64,000 nt of DNA from Sipunculus nudus (GCA_026874595.1 CM049321.1:3580979-3644978), one strand, 5' to 3'. Shown: positions 49,370 through 62,002, counted from the first letter of the stretch. Program-made: numbers and translations. The notes: generated by a model from the letters alone, not told the origin.

Positions 49370-50749
49370 ATCGACAAAGAGGAGATATAAGCAGGTGTAC
49401 TGATATTCTTTATTTAAATCCAGACTTGACCTGGTGCGAGTGAATATGATAGATTGACTATAAGCTTATGCAACCATGATTATGATTAATTTCACCAATA
49501 TAGACTTAACACCATAGAACAGTCACACGTTAGCTAAAATAAATCATCAAATACCAAACGCCTAAATACTGTGTCCTCATATCGTATACCAATGTTGTAT
49601 ATCAATGTCCCGATTGCCTCATACTCTGCGATGTTATCATAATTATATGAGCGGAGCTTAATGTTTATTCATCGTATTGGATGTGCTTGGTGCAAGTCTG
49701 GTTCCTCGGCTCACGTGACGCTCATCTCCTTGTCACTGGCAGCTACAATGCAGTGAAAACAGAACTTATGTACTTAATATAATCATTGTGCGGTTTAACG
49801 TTTCCAGTTTCATTATCTTGCCGGAATTATGTCAGTCTGCCTACTTTTTTAAGGAATATGTCGATACATAATCTTGCAATACCGTGCATATCGCGAAATT
49901 TTGCTCGCTATTCGATATACCATACATATTTGATTTTTTTAATCTAGATTCCAGGATGAAAAATTCCTTTGTTTATAAAGATGTAAATAAACAAACTCTT
50001 ATAAAAATGATTTTCAAATCATTAATAATAAATTTTAGAGTGAAACCTGTCCGTTGGACCAGTCAGTTATTACTAACGTGATTGGTGCGGTTCACCCAAG
50101 CTAGGTCTTGATAGACAGCTGGTCTTATTTAGACCGGTTATCTTTCAGACAGGCTCCAGTGGATTATCAGAGGGAAAAAACCACGTATATCCTTAAAAAT
50201 ATTCGTGCATTTGCCTTGTAGAGTGTAACCGACGTTGCTTGATAATTTATAATGGGGTACCAAAGTATGTGTCTTTGTTATTAATTACTCTTATGCACAT
50301 CGTCGCCATCTTGTGTTCATTATAGGAAACACATGACGTTTGGGTAAGGCATTAACACTGGATAATTCCTTTAAATACTGTTATATATTTTAGTGGATTG
50401 CCAAAGAGAATATATAACTTTTCACTTGTTTTAGCTGAACTATGATTACAACCAAAGTTTTCCAGCAAAATCGTAAATATGATTGAGTACTAGATGGCAC
50501 TGGGAACGGTAGTTTCCGTAAAGAACAATACTTATGTCCAAAAGTACTCAATTAACAAATGGATTACAGCTACTTATTTTTGTTGATCATAACGTTTTAT
50601 TTTTTACACAAAAAATAATGAAATAAAATAAGCTGATGAGAAAGACATTGCTCTGTCGTGCCTGAAAATATACGATCACAGGTTCTTCATTTTCCATCAA
50701 GGGTTCTTTTTATCTCAATTAACTTCTTTATTTTCTCAATGATAATAGT

Positions 50750-50750
50750 T

Positions 50751-50790
<40 letters not shown>
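50750..50790. repeat. (TA)n microsatellite
   Basis: About 40 bases, one AAAT interruption, in the duplicated region downstream of module Y exon 3. Confidence 0.95.
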
Positions 50791-50794
<4 letters not shown>

Positions 50795-51305
50795 CTGACA
50801 ATATTGGCAATATCCGTTTGCTTACTATGACAACAAGGGCCCATACGTTATTACGTCAAACATTTTATTGCACCTGATCGGTTTTCAAAGAATCGGCTTT
50901 GTATAAATCTCTCAAAATCAACGATTATATTATTTGCCCTTAAGGTCAAATGTCAAGTCTGTGAGTGCAAAACTCATGGGAAGGCGAAGCTTATGGTCTC
51001 AAGACGACAGCAAGTAATTAGATCCCCTCACCTCTCTAGCTTGCACTGCTAAATAATAAATTACTTAGCATATAACGAATATTCTGATAAATTTACATTT
51101 TACGATTGTTGACGATATAAAAATCTGGAGATCACCAGCATGTTTGCAACCATTACATAACACAGAATGTCCCAGCGTTGTTATTGGCGCTGGGCTTACC
51201 AGCTTATCAGCAACCTGCCCCCCTCCGTTGCCCAATTAAAATGTGTATTTAGTTAAGTTTGTCAGGATAAAGTCAGAGACATGCCATGGCTTGAATGTAA
51301 CTTAC

Positions 51306-51386
51306 TCGGGTGTTTCCCAGCTTTGTACAAAGTCTTCCATTCCGTTTGCGGGAGTCCCGTCCCGGAGTAAGTAGTCATCAGAGGGA
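51306..51386 (-). CDS. vWD module Y, exon 3 (tail of D domain)
   Basis: The acceptor is tatgttgcag|TCCCTC and the donor GA|gtaagt; 81 nt, phase 2 in and out. Joined to exon 2 it reads GNFNGDPSDDYLLRDG, then GMEDFVQSWETP. This is the same D-D-x-L and F-V-x-S-W pattern as module X exon 3, but 33 nt shorter. Its Y' counterpart at 27,938-28,018 is exactly the same length and keeps the same splice sites. Where the transcript goes next is unresolved: phase 2 requires another linker exon, and I found none without an in-frame stop. Confidence 0.85.
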
Positions 51387-52019
51387 CTGCAACATATCAA
51401 ATGATTCTGTAATTGATGTGCCTTGTTTACTGAGCACCTGTTAGTGGAACAGTCATGTTCATACTACCAAGTCCGTGGCTAAGTTTACAAAGACCTTGAT
51501 TCAGCGAACAACTCTGGTGTCTCTTTCATTAATATTGAACAAGCCTGTAAGTGTTTGAACTGAAATCATAACTACCAATCAAATCTAACGAATAAAATGC
51601 AAACAATACAAAGTCCAGACGTCTAAACAAGAACACGTTCCAGAAAACACAGGAAGGTTTTTGTATGGTTTCAGTATAAATAATTGCCAAATAGCAAAAT
51701 GACTTGAAAGAGTGATTTTGAAAGGATGTGCATTTATAAATATCTAACGATCTGTCATCTGATATGGCTGCAGGGAAGACATAAACCAGTGACCACTCTC
51801 AGATTCGAAACGCTTTAGAAGTCCCGTATGCCTACAATCGAATAAATTTTATGGGCATAACCCAAGAAAGCATTCAATGTTTTGCACACATTGGAAATCA
51901 AATTTGTCTTTCAGTAAACCAATGTGGATTTTCTGTCGCATCGATTATTTCTGGACTCTGAGCATAGCAGGTACTAATAACCCACTACTGTATAGCAAAC
52001 GCTTGTTATATACAGAAGG

Positions 52020-52079
<60 letters not shown>
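52020..52079. repeat. (TA)n microsatellite
   Basis: Lies in the intron between Y exons 2 and 3; counterpart of 28,273-28,309. Confidence 0.98.
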
Positions 52080-52082
<3 letters not shown>

Positions 52083-52288
52083 AAAGCATTATGAATGCAT
52101 TATCAATATAGCACAGCCGTCGATCAGGTCAACATCAACATTTTTTTATGCATGTGACTTATGACTGCACGTGGGTTTCGTGATTGAAGTTTTTCTCAGA
52201 AAACTCTTGAAAATTATTTTCCTGTTTCTTTGTATTTGCCTGTTCTTGTTTTAAAAAAATATATCCATGATATAAGAAATCAACTTAC

Positions 52289-52470
52289 TCGCCATTGAAG
52301 TTGCCGCACAGGCCAGACAGTGCCTTAAAAAAGAAGTACTCGAAGTGAAGGTAGAACGAAAATTTGCGATCCGAGCAAACTTTGAATGTTCCCGTCTTTG
52401 TTTCACAGCAGTACTTGTACATCCCAGAGTTACAGTCAAAATTAGCATCACTCGTCACCTCGACATCATC
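52289..52470 (-). CDS. vWD module Y, exon 2 (C-terminal half of D domain)
   Basis: The acceptor is cttttttgcag|GATGAT and the donor GA|gtaagt; 182 nt, phase 0 in and phase 2 out. The translation has NFDCNSGMYKYCCETKTG, then FKVCSDRKFSFYLHF, and ends KALSGLCGNFNG, the vWD closing signature. It is closely similar to the Y' exon at 28,533-28,723, including the run KVCSDRKFSFYLHF, which is identical in both. The surrounding introns are also alignable by eye. The double cysteine (YCC) and the long aromatic strand distinguish Y and Y' from module X. Confidence 0.9.
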
Positions 52471-54196
52471 CTGCAAAAAAGGTTCGTTTGTAATACAGAT
52501 TTTCTTTTGTTAATCAACAAAGGTATAATACAGGATTCGATATAAAACAGTGGAAAAGGAATGTCGTAGCCAGGAAGAATTATGAAAAAAACTGTTAAAA
52601 GCGTTTATTTCTGGTAAAAGGGAGGGCCCAGGCAGTGGGAAGTGGTTTAAAACTAATTTAAAGGATGAGGCATCTAAGTGGTGAGTAACACACTCTTTGG
52701 ACCCCTCCCACCTCCCCACGGTTCTAAAATGTTCAGTTTGTAAGATCTGAAATTAATGCTTCTCGTGGCTATACTTACAGAGTAAATACAACATGTTAAG
52801 GATAATAGAAATTACAAGTACACTATTGTGTTTGATAATATATCTGAATCGTGGAGAGTAGCTGACTATAATTAGTTTTGGTTACCTATATAAAAATCAT
52901 AACACTTGTGGTTTAAGATTTGTTTAGGAAGCAGCCAATTGTAAATGCACAAGATTGCCTGCAGGGATGACTGTCTCAGATAAGCAGAACTACAATAACA
53001 CTGGTCTCGCCATATCGAGCCCATAAGAACTTGGTACACATAATCAATGTATAAAACAAGAAAGTATCCCATCACCACAAATGTAAATAATTTAGAATTA
53101 ATGTTATAAGTTAATTCGAATTATGCCATGCTACTTGAGTTAAATCGCATGCATTTCAATTAGCTAAACTAAATAACTTGCCCTTAAAACTATAAGATCA
53201 AAGGTACCTACTTCAATGAAGTAGTTGCCTGAAGCTAGAAAATGGCTTAAGACTCTTGTCATATCTAGTGAATAGCCCTTCCTGACCATAGGCTGGCCGG
53301 TGGCACATTGAAGTCTAGCGGCTTACTTTATCACAGGGGTGTTCATGGATTGTAAAGGGTGCCTATATACTGTGGTTGTCTTTTTGTTCGCGAGGGTTGG
53401 ATTTTCGCGATATTAGCGAAAGGGATATTATGCAAAATTTATCATGCTATCATCCAGGACAAATCGGAAGGTAACAGATTGATATTATTAATAATAACAG
53501 ATCGTGTATGTTACCCGTAAATTAAAGATTCCTACTATGAATGATATCCTGTCTTTCAAACTATCTGTCAGTAATTATAATTAACTTCTACTTTTTCAAT
53601 GTTAAATTGAGCCACGGCCAATTTGATTTGGGTTTATGTTATTATTTTTAATATCATTAAATGATAACTACTTGCAATTTATAAAACAATATTGTATAAT
53701 TTAGATGGAATACCCTATAAGCTCACCAAATTGAGTGCCTTCGGGATGTGTAATACTTTGTTTTTCTGTTTTCTCGGATTCGTTTTCGCGCTGTTCGCGA
53801 TCGCCAAATGATATTATTACGAATATAATACCTCCGTGATCAAATCCCTCGTCATCGAGGTCAAGTCGAAAGTAAAATGATTACTATTATAAATATTAAA
53901 AATAGGGTATGTTACACGTAATCAAAAATGCCCTTTCAAATGATTTCTTATCTTTCAAAGTATCCGCCACCAATTATCATTACTTTCTTCTTTTTGATAT
54001 TTCATTGGACCCGGAAAAATTTTAAAGTTTTAGTGCATATGGTATTTAATAACGGATATGCATTGGGTAGGATATAAGTTATGCTAAGGCCGCGAAAAAG
54101 GAACCCTCGTGAAACAAAGAAAACGTGAAATTTCAGCCTAGCGAATTTGAAGTCACCAAAGTATGTAATGGTAGAAGGAATGTCCAACAAACTCAC

Positions 54197-54438
54197 CGCA
54201 AAGAGTCCGTTTGGGTACATGCTGTACTCTGCTCCATTGTACTGAATGATGATTCTCTTCACGAAGCTGACACCACGACGCTCGTCTACGATGTTTCGTC
54301 GATACGTCTCCATAGATACATTCAGGTTGGCATAATACAGAGCCAGATCATAAGTACATACTTCAGTAACCTTAAACTCAGCACCATCAACTGTGTTACC
54401 GTGAGGGTCCAGTACTACGGAGCAGACCTCCCAGGATA
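54197..54438 (-). CDS. vWD module Y, exon 1 (N-terminal half of D domain)
   Basis: The acceptor is actcatctcacag|TATCC and the donor GCG|gtgagt; 242 nt, phase 1 in and phase 0 out, as for exon 1 of module X. The translation starts VSWEVCSVVLDPHGNTVDG, close to the vWD consensus C-x-V-x-G-DPH-x-x-TFDG. It continues with VCTYDLALYY (the C-T-Y-x-L-A strand) and ends IIIQYNGAEYSMYPNGLFA. The open frame runs on into the introns on both sides, but the splice sites fit the domain edges. Duplicated intron sequence from the Y' locus (28,831-28,930) is similar up to within about 15 bases of this exon's donor and then stops, so Y' lacks a copy of this exon. Confidence 0.88.
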
Positions 54439-56072
54439 CTGTGAGATGAGTACAAGAATAAAGTTTAAACAAAAAGGCCCCATTTTTTCTTCTACGGAAA
54501 TAATTTTGGCGGGTAATAATTTTATGTATTCTTTTACCGGTTGCTCTACATGATGTAATATTTTGCCACCTTGCCAAGATATAAAACACATTTCCTTCAA
54601 TTATTAAAAAAATGGTGAATATGATCAATACAAGATGAAGCCAATTTTATACCTTTAATAAATTGTCTACAGGATTTATACCATAGCACGAATTAGCAAA
54701 ATTGCCGCGGACCTCGTTTCCATTTTTAAAAAGAATGGTCCAAGAAAAACATGAATCCGTAGAAAAGTTGACTTTTGTTAGGCCTCAGATATTAGTTGAT
54801 ATTTCATTTTTAAATTAATTAATATCAGAAAATATAGAAAACAAACTAAAGGTGTCTGATTTTAAATTATGTGATACATGGTCATAGAAAAGAGAATTGG
54901 ACTACGATCTTGGTACTGTTCACAGGTGTTTGATTTACTGCTTTTGAGAGAATCAAATGCCGAGACTCTGCGGACCTAGAGAACATTTGTTAAAAAAAAT
55001 CTGTTATGAAGGCCAGCCTGATTAAATCAACTATTACATAAATACTTCAAAGGAATTTTTGCTCATGATATATATCATAACTTCTCACTTTAAAATCCAG
55101 TGGTAAGTACTTTCCCAGGTGCCATGACACTTAGCTGAATAAATAGGTGTTGCCTACTAACTCAGGAATACATGTCACGGTGACCTCTTTAAATAATTTC
55201 CCTTTTGAGATCTCTCAGGACCTGGAATTTGAAACTCCTTGGTCTTGTATTTCGCATTTAACCCCTGTTGAACTCCAGACCGGTCGTTATCTTTAATTTG
55301 TTTTAGTAGTCATATAATCATATGCCTCTACGTTAACAACCAGGTAATATGCTTTAAATGCCGTATCCTAATGCAAAGTTTGAGCAAAACTGACAATTTG
55401 GTGAATGACAATATGGATTGAATGTTAGGCAAGTTTAAGCAACTGGACGTCATGACCCATGAGTCACATGGACTTGTTTTATGTATAGTATTTTTGGGGA
55501 AATGTATGAGAAAAAAAAACCAAATCTATAAAATAGAATTTAAACCAAATTTACTTCCACGGGCACTTTAAACTTGCTCCTCTCTTCGAGCCAGTATCTG
55601 CTATAATAAACCTGCCTTATCTGCAAACTTTCGGCTTATTCTGGTTATATTTTTATGAAATGTAGTTTTTGCCCAACAAAGTAGGTTCCTATAACGACTC
55701 ACATGTGTGGACCTGTGTATTTACAAGCTGTAGGTGAGTATGGTACATGGTTGTTAACAAACGGAACAAAAATGTAACTGAAGGTGGTTCGTTTCTTATG
55801 TGCAGTGGTCGCAAAAATAGTTATTTGCTAAAGAAAAATTTGCCTGACTTGCCGCAAAATAGCTTTATTGAATGCATGTGTTTGGTTTATTTTGCCCCTA
55901 CCCACACATTATAATCACGTATTTATACGCAACCGAACATCCTGTGCAATATGAGATGGGCGTTTATCGGCCTTTTTCATATGAGGCTCAAGAGAATTTT
56001 TTAATCAGTATACCGTGGTTGTATGGGCGTAACCCGAATAAGCCCCGAATAAGAAAGTACGTGCACACTCAC

Positions 56073-56089
56073 CTGGAGGTTTACCACAG
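56073..56089 (-). CDS. 17-nt micro-exon linking vWD modules X and Y
   Basis: On the minus strand a 17-base segment lies between a good acceptor (attctttcccacag) and a strong donor (CAG|gtgagt). It takes 1 nt to complete the codon left open by exon 56,370-56,483 and adds five codons. It then gives 1 nt to the codon finished by exon 54,197-54,438. The bridge reads D-C-G-K-P-P and then V-S-W-E-V-C. Without it the two exons do not join: phase 2 out meets phase 1 in. Both splice sites and the exact length needed to restore frame support it. The cysteine-proline linker is what one would expect between D domains. No homology search was possible, so it remains a strong prediction. Confidence 0.75.
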
Positions 56090-56369
56090 CTGTGGGAAAG
56101 AATACAAACATAATGTTTACATATGCAAAATAACAATATTATTTGTAATGGATGACTAGATGTTTACTCAAGTAAATTGACAGTTGGCCGATGAAACTAA
56201 ACCCTTTACCAAAATACAACAAAATTAAGGTTAAATCAAGCATGAACGAACATAAGAATAGTCTTAGTCTGAATAGTTTAAATACGATTTGTGTTGGACT
56301 CGGGTTCCGAATGATTTGGACTCCGGCAGACTGTCTCTGGTGTAAATGCATTATATGTGTTCCACTTAC

Positions 56370-56483
56370 TCCTCCGCAGTCTCGTCCTGCCAGTCCACGG
56401 CCCAGCTCTCTCCGAATTCATCGTAACCATCAAAGTTATTCTGAACCGTAACACCTCCGCTTGTGACCAAATCATCGTCTTTG
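56370..56483 (-). CDS. vWD module X, exon 3 (tail of D domain)
   Basis: The acceptor is aatttcag|CAAAG and the donor GA|gtaagt; 114 nt, phase 2 in and out. Joined to the preceding exon it reads GNYNGNKDDDLVTSGG, the usual continuation of GNYNG (a DD-L pair soon after). It then has an F-x-x-Y-x-x-F-x-x-S-W pattern (YDEFGESWAVDW), which in vWD proteins follows the domain as D-F-x-x-S-W. No C8 or TIL domain follows in the visible exons. The next exon is the 17-nt micro-exon 280 bases away, then another vWD domain begins. The tail D/E-FxxSW pattern recalls vWD domains in BMPER/kielin-type and mucin-type proteins, but it is too general to assign orthology. Confidence 0.85.
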
Positions 56484-56578
56484 CTGAAATTTAAAATTAA
56501 AAAAAAAAGTTTTCGAAGATTATATTTTATATTCCTTATTATTTACCGGATTAATGAAAAGTATACAAATTCAGTATT

Positions 56579-56589
56579 TATATATATAT

Positions 56590-56620
<31 letters not shown>

Positions 56621-56630
56621 CAATATGTAA
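56579..56630. repeat. (TA)n-(CA)n-(TA)n microsatellite
   Basis: TA, then CACACACACA, then TA, just upstream of module X exon 3 in the intron. Confidence 0.9.
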
Positions 56631-58189
56631 AATATGAATTTAAACGTTAAAATACTTAATATAATATAATATGTTAAATATTGAAATTTTTAGTAAATCC
56701 ATTATATTGAAAAAAAATGTTTAGTATAATTTTAAGTTAATGTAACACTATTTTTACATAACATAAATGCAAATGCATATACACATATACCCATACATGC
56801 ATAATTAGGAATGTTCCTTAGAGAATTTCCTAATACTGTAACTGACGTCATAGCACATTATGCCAATATTAATATTTAAAATAATATAAAACAAAAACAA
56901 ATAACTTCAGGAAAAAGGAATCATCATGATCGGCAGGGCTTGCAAGGTTGATCGTTACAATGATCATTGGAAAATAATGTGGTTGACCTTATATTTGCGA
57001 GGCTGCAGTTTCGCCAATTGTTTATTTTGAACGTTTCGCGAGAGTTTTATTTTTCGCGATTACTGTGCATTTTAAAGATACTAGTACAGCATTATTTGTA
57101 TTCATTTTAAATTTAGAACAAATCCTACAATACCTCACACATATTTGGTTCAGTCATTAAATTTTGACTTGTGTCACAGTTGATATATACCAGGGAAACC
57201 GTGTCTTTTTCAATGATTCGTGCTTGTATTCACGGGCCAGTATCGATACCATATACTGCAGACAAGGTTGCTGATTAGCTTGTTTCCATTGATTTGATAA
57301 CTAAACCGTTTGTGCAGATGAATCCCCCCTTGTTTATCTCATTTGATGGAGCATTTTATTCCCGGGGGTTTCATATCGCGAAATAAAATGTGACATGTAT
57401 TTAAAATGTCGTATTACGCATCACAGACAAACAAAGGTATTCAAAGAGTCAATCTAATGTTAAATGTTGTGTTTAAAAAAATATACCATCGTAATACATT
57501 GTAATGTCATAATTACAGTTAAATATTAATGGCGTAGATTGGCAAACTTTACTATTGCAAATACATATGAGTATATTTGCTTTATGTAGGTATCATATAA
57601 GTGTCTAAGTAAGCAAATGTAACTAGGATAATAAGAAGAGAGGTAAATCTGAAGTCGCTACATCGGCATTACGTCAAAACGATACGCTCCTCACCCAGAG
57701 TTTAAACAGTCCCAATTACCTATCTGGCCTTAATGAAAGTAATCTCTTGGAGTTTTATAAGAAATAAACCAGGAAACGAAGATATTACCTCAGGCAGGGT
57801 TTGTTAATATCAAAGTGTTTATAATATGTTGGGGCCCGCCAAAATAATCAAAACAAATTCAACAAGGGCATCTGGCGGCAAGTCAGATACGCCAAAGCAT
57901 TACAAATCACGTTTTGCAACAAGTGACAATTCTACCTTCGCATATATGTAACCTACAACCTTTGGTTACAGGTTCTTCCCGTTTGTCAACAATTCTGTGT
58001 AGTTAATAATCGACTTCATACATACTTAACGGAGGCCATCTATGTACTTTTCATAACCAGAAATACCTTTAGATCATTTATATTATACAGTGGAAGCAAG
58101 AAATCATATGAATTTCGTCTAGAGGTAGGTGAATTGGCACCTTTAAAGACTGCAGTCCCCTCAGATATCGTTTCGTATAACCGCTGCTT

Positions 58190-58672
58190 TCTAATAATAA
58201 TAATAATAATAATAATCATCATCAAAATAACAATAATAATAATTAAGATTATAATAATAATCTATATTATAACTGACGGTGGTCCTATACTGCTTTTGTC
58301 ACAAATCTCATCCGTGTCCAAGTCTCGGATTTGCAGGCATTTGGACTAAAAATTTAAAAAGTTGTAGTTCTTAGGTCCCCTTCCCAGTAACTGGCTCCTA
58401 AGACTCTACAATCTCACTTCCCGGAGGTAGCTCCCTTGGGACCATACAGAGCCCACACACGGTTTTTATGTCACCAGGGCCAACCATACGCAGTTGCCGC
58501 TTAATCCGGCACCTATATGAAATACTGGGAAGACATAAACACAATTGTGGCTGAGACCTTGTTTGAGGGTGTCTGCGAACAAGAGAGAGGCTATAAGAAT
58601 AGAACTCATGACCGTTTTATCACCAGTTCGGCACTTTTGCCAGCCTTTACACCACCACGTCCGGCGGTCTTG
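58190..58672 (-). mobile_element. tRNA-derived SINE-like element with (ATT)n tail, copy 1
   Basis: On the minus strand the head at about 58,672 has a box A-like stretch, then a box B-like GGTCATGAGTTCTATTC. A body of about 300 bases follows, ending in an (ATT)n tail on the window's left side (58,190-58,262). It aligns over its whole body with 60,675-61,080 in the same orientation, including CTTTTGTCACA, TCGGATTTGCAGG and GAGACCTTGTTTG segments. It lies in the intron between module X exons 2 and 3, in the same orientation as the host gene. Confidence 0.6.
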
Positions 58673-59981
58673 AACTGTTAGCTATGATGCATGGTTTGTC
58701 CTTAAGGGGAAGGGGGGTCCATATTTTTCAATAAAACTATGATAGTTCCCTTTAGTTTTCTAAAGTATTACAGCTTAATCAATGATTGCTATTAAAAGTG
58801 ATTACTATTATTGCTGTATATTTTAATTAAGTGTTAGTATCAAATAAGTATCCAAATAAACAAATGTAACTATGTTACCAATAAGAGAGGTTTATCTGAA
58901 GTCGGCATATATAAATTCTTGTTCTAAAGGTAGATAAATGGACACCTTTAAACACTGCAGTCCTCCCAGACATCGTCTCGTATATAGCCGCTGCTTTTTA
59001 TGGCACGGTTCTCTCAGCAGAGCAAAGAATAAGCCAAAATTTTAAACATGCGTCACCCGCTCTATTTTGATTACTTGGACACAAGTTCTCATTAGTCTGA
59101 TTCTTGGATCTATGCCATTAATTTATGAACTGAAATCAGTTCCCGGAATATTTGTTTTTTTTTCTATTAATTTTTCCATTATTTTTTTCATTTATTAAAT
59201 CGAGAAGTTGCTGAAGTTGTCTGAACCTGTTTATTTTCATTAGATTTAGTAACAAACAAATCAACCAAATAATCAAAGAACCAACAAACGACGACAGAAA
59301 TTTGACTGTGCTTATTTTCGTCATGATTGTATTCAATTTTTAACTTCAGACCTGTTTAACCAACAAAGAAAAAAATGTGGAAATTTAACTAGAAAAAAAA
59401 CAGATTCTTTTCGTTAACCATCATTTGTTAGTTTACGAGTGATCTATAAATACGCGCAGGGCGATTTTTTATATAAAATTTTTTCCTGATAGCCACTTCG
59501 GGTTAGGTAAATGTAATAGAACGTGGGCTTGTTATGTTCACGGCAGATTTCGTCCAGAACAGAGGCTGTGTCTTGGTGTGATTGGCTAGTGCAAAGTGTG
59601 ATATCACAGGCAAAATTTAGAAATGAATTTAATCTGCCAATATATGTTCTTTTATTCTTCCCTGAAAATCTTGGGCTGACAGTCTCAGAAATACTGAGCA
59701 TTTGATGAGATCTAGCATTTTCAGCGACAGGGGATTTCCCTGTGTGTGTGTCGTCACTGCCGAGTTGAGAGTGCTCATAGATGTGCCAATATTTTAAAAT
59801 TAAATTATTGATTTCTTTTTCTGGAAGAATTAATAGAAAAAAATGTTTATCCTCCAGGAATTGGGATCATTTTTTGTAAAATCTATATTAATATTTTTCA
59901 TTGGCAATTGTGTTATTTTATAATGTAATGAGATTTGGAATACGTTTGCCTGCCCTTAAATAATTACAAATAGACACTTAC

Positions 59982-60196
59982 TTTCCGTTGTAGTTCCCGC
60001 ATAAGCCGTTCATCGTGCTCGGGTTTTGACTCCACCGGTTATCGAGACAGACCTCTAGGTTATGAGCCCCATGCCAAAAGAGTTCTAAGTCTTCCTGGTA
60101 TATTGTAAACTTGATGTTTTGGCCGATGTGTTCTATCCGAATGATGCCGTTATCATAGGTTTGGAAACCCAAAATAGCAGACGTCGTACCGTCAGG
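59982..60196 (-). CDS. vWD module X, exon 2 (C-terminal half of D domain)
   Basis: The acceptor is ..atattacag|CCTGAC and the donor AA|gtaagt; 215 nt, phase 0 in and phase 2 out. It continues exon 62,003-62,232 without a frame change. The translation contains the GFQTYDNGIIRIEHIG and LFWHGAHNLEVCLDNRW strands. It ends in the signature MNGLCGNYNG, the GLCGNYNG motif that closes most vWD domains. The frame is open throughout. The intron before it is about 1.8 kb and contains a SINE-like element at 60.7-61.1 kb; the intron after it is about 3.5 kb and contains another at 58.2-58.7 kb. This is the most diagnostic exon of module X. Confidence 0.9.
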
Positions 60197-60674
60197 CTGT
60201 AATATAAAATCGAGATATAAACAAACAAGCTGCCTGTTTGCGGTTATTTCCACGTTTTCTGGCCTATTTTTTTTTATAAAAACTCTAAGGGATTACCATT
60301 AGTTTATAAAGGTCAGATAGATGATCGGTCACCTATAACCCAGCCTTTACCTTGTAAACATATAATGACGATCCTAAATTGAACTCCTTATTTCACTAGA
60401 CCAGGAGTGCTGAGATTCATCCCTCACATATTTTAATAGTTTGCTCCTTTCCATTGGGATATATTAATTTTTAAAGAATATATCTCAGTTCTTTTCCTGA
60501 TATTTTTTCACAATTTCTTTTTTATCAATGTTAATTTTTCATTTTTTTCTACATGCCTCGGAACTTTTTGAAGCACGGGTAAAAAAAGTTTATTCCAGAA
60601 ATCATGTGTATAACAATTGAGACTCAACAGTATACATGTATGTATATATATGTATGCGTGCGTATGTCGATTAC

Positions 60675-61080
60675 TACTACTTTTACTACTACTACTTTTA
60701 CTACTACTACAACAACAAATAAAAATAATAATGATCTATATTATAACTGACGATGGTCCTACTACACTACTTTTGTCACAGATCTCACCCGTGGCCAAGT
60801 CTCCGATTTGCAGGATTTTGGACTTAAAGTTAAAAAAAATTGTATCTTTAAAGTTCCCTTTCGACTTTCGACAATTTAACTTTCGAATGGTAGCTCCTTG
60901 GGGACACTACCGGCTCACACATTATACGCAGATACGTTTGTAAAGCTGGGTAGACATGAACACATTTGTGGTTTGAGACCTTGTTTGGGGTTTTAGCGAA
61001 GACGTGAGAGGCTACAGGAATCAAACTCATGACCGTTTGATCATCATTTCGGCACCTTTGCACTAACACCACCACTACCT
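60675..61080 (-). mobile_element. tRNA-derived SINE-like element, copy 2
   Basis: Second copy of the element at 58,190-58,672. On the minus strand it has a box A-like TAGTGCAAAGGTG and box B-like GTCATGAGTTTGATTCC (61,035-61,018) some 30 bases apart, then the common body. It ends in a trinucleotide tail with ATT/AGT units (60,675-60,735). It sits in the intron between module X exons 1 and 2. Two diverged copies with separate tails show retroposition rather than local duplication. Confidence 0.6.
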
Positions 61081-62002
61081 ATAAAACTTTGATAGTTCAC
61101 TTTATTTTTCTGTTTAACTACACAAAACAAATTATATTACACTGTTATAACACTAGGATATATCACTATATCTAAAGCACCAATGGGATATAATCCTGAA
61201 AACCGGCTTTCTAAAACTTATCCTCACAGAATCTATGAAAAGCTTAGGTCTTGGCCTACTTTGGATTACTCCATTGCTAAATTCCCGTCTATTTATTTCA
61301 CTGAGTGTTTGGTACTAGCACACTGCTTTTCTCGTTTTAAATAATCTGTTTCCTCGTCAAGTATGTTTTTTCCATATTTCCCTCTAAATATTGAAGAATT
61401 TGATATAATTTCGCGAAAGGTCTATCGCAGCGCCATATATCATAAACTACACCTACTGTGTGTATCCCAAAAGTGAACTCGGCCTATGGTCAACCCACCC
61501 CAATGTGTACATGCTGACCTGTCCTAGCCAAAAGGGGATAATATGTTAGTAATAATTTAAAAAAAAAAAAACAAAAAAACTGTATAAGCATTCAGAGAGC
61601 GCAAATCTTTGCAAGGGTAGCTCATTTTCCTATATAGCATTGTCAGATGCTGCATTTTGCCTTAAGAGGGCATGTATCCAGCTGGAGAAAAGCCACATTG
61701 AGCCACTTATGCTGCTTTGTTTATTTATCTCACGCGAGATGGCAGCATATAATAAAAACATATATTAAATATAATACCTGGTTCCAGATGGTGATCAGGA
61801 TCACCCCCAAAATTTAAAGAATTGTTGATTGGATGCTTGCCAAACTACCGTTGACATTTACTCTAAATCCATTGATAACTTTTTGAGTATTGTTTCTAAC
61901 AGACAAAACGACAAAACAAACAGACAAGCAATCAAATCAACGCCGGCATAACAAAATCCAAGCCCCATGGCCGAGGTAATAATGAGAGAAAGAAGAACGT
62001 AC

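Larger units (their letters stand above)
49370..54181. repeat. Segmental duplication, source copy around module Y exons 2-3
   Basis: This stretch aligns by eye with 25,147-28,930 in the same orientation. Anchors include GTGTACTGATATTCTTTAT at 49,397 versus 25,172, and the GGTCTTATTT with GACCGGTTATCTTTC segment at 50,120 versus 25,950. Other anchors are the CTCCAGATCACC/ATCACCAGCATGTTTG segment at 51,127 versus 27,749, both vWD exons, a (TA)n run at 52,020 versus 28,273, and the AACCCTCGTxAAA segment at 54,102 versus 28,853. The ends are approximate. The copies differ by many substitutions and indels (4.8 versus 3.8 kb), so the duplication is not recent. Confidence 0.85.

Noticed and set aside
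51028-51058. Possible 14-17-nt micro-exon after module Y exon 3 (counterpart near 27,400)
   Set aside because: The acceptor-like TTTAG and donor-like GTGAGG are present in both duplicates, but each version contains an in-frame TAG in the required phase.
54125-54553. 142-codon plus-strand frame
   Set aside because: Antisense shadow of vWD module Y exon 1, whose minus-strand reading has domain motifs and splice sites.
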